Shown here piece after piece: positions 63,921 through 64,000 of a stretch of DNA of 64,000 nucleotides. The DNA lies in contig CAKZMM010000102.1 in NCBI GenBank assembly GCA_937128505.1, forward strand, positions 1 through 64,000. Reading direction: 5' to 3'. Under the pieces are notes generated by a model. The model saw only the letters and a list, made by a program, of their open reading frames with translations. It was not told the origin of the DNA and made no database searches. Within the stretch, counting starts at the first letter, position 1. Each line of letters starts with the position of its first letter. The translations under genes and the position numbers were made by a program. The DNA comes from an uncultured Thermogutta sp. (GTDB lineage Bacteria; Planctomycetota; Planctomycetia; Pirellulales; Thermoguttaceae).

Positions 63921-64000
63921 GGTTCTGCCTTTAACCGCGCCAAAGCTATAGAATTAGCCGGTCGACAAGCCTTTTTCGCTAAGCTTTTTCGCTCAAGTGG

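Overview
The window looks like a chromosomal segment of a planctomycete, possibly a member of the Pirellulales or of the thermophilic Thermogutta-like group. This rests on family content rather than on any marker gene. It has a DUF1559 protein with a prepilin-type N-terminus and the H-X9-DG ending, a BatA/vWA-like protein, a large protein with the N-terminal J-like module common in planctomycetes, a DUF2764-containing V-type ATPase operon, and LptD-like and AsmA-like envelope proteins. Base composition is moderately GC-rich, intergenic spacers are long, and Shine-Dalgarno sequences are present at some starts and absent at others.

Left end (1-9389): a type I-E CRISPR-Cas locus on the minus strand, transcribed cas3 - cse1 - cse2 - cas6e - cas7 - cas5 - cas1 - cas2 - RNase H-like nuclease - CRISPR array, with the array running off the left edge. 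Two features are unusual. cas6e sits between cse2 and cas7, and a stand-alone RNase H-like 3'-5' exonuclease-type protein follows cas2 with an ATGA overlap, with its fourth catalytic acid apparently replaced by His.

9390-20560: a long spacer with a second, decayed I-E-like array whose repeat differs from the first; a P-II signalling protein; pyruvate phosphate dikinase (ppdK); a BatA/vWA membrane protein; tRNA-Arg(ACG); and a single-domain response regulator. 20560-33100: a GT-C glycosyltransferase coupled to a large AsmA-like protein, an ECF sigma factor, a TIGR01777 oxidoreductase, serC, a secreted sialidase and uppP.

33100-46900: the J-like membrane protein, a PAS-AAA-Fis regulator lacking the sigma54 GAFTGA loop, a protein with two Csx3-like (ring-nuclease-family) domains joined to a P-loop ATPase, an HD phosphohydrolase, a small secreted Cys-rich protein, a His-rich DUF1559 protein, and an aldolase-like TIM-barrel protein. 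46884-64000: a membrane-anchored heparinase/alginate-lyase-like protein fused in frame to a SAM methyltransferase, the V-type ATPase operon E-C(DUF2764)-A-B-D-I-K, a DgkA-type kinase and an LptD-like outer-membrane protein.

Two themes link regions. First, besides the real array, four further intergenic sites carry repeats spaced exactly 61 bp apart, the 28+33 geometry of type I-E CRISPR. Each has a different sequence, and they look like decayed or minimal arrays. Second, many intergenic spacers carry short tandem duplications of 16-26 bp. The Csx3-like ATPase has no type III cas genes within the window. All family assignments were made by reading sequence motifs; no database search was run.
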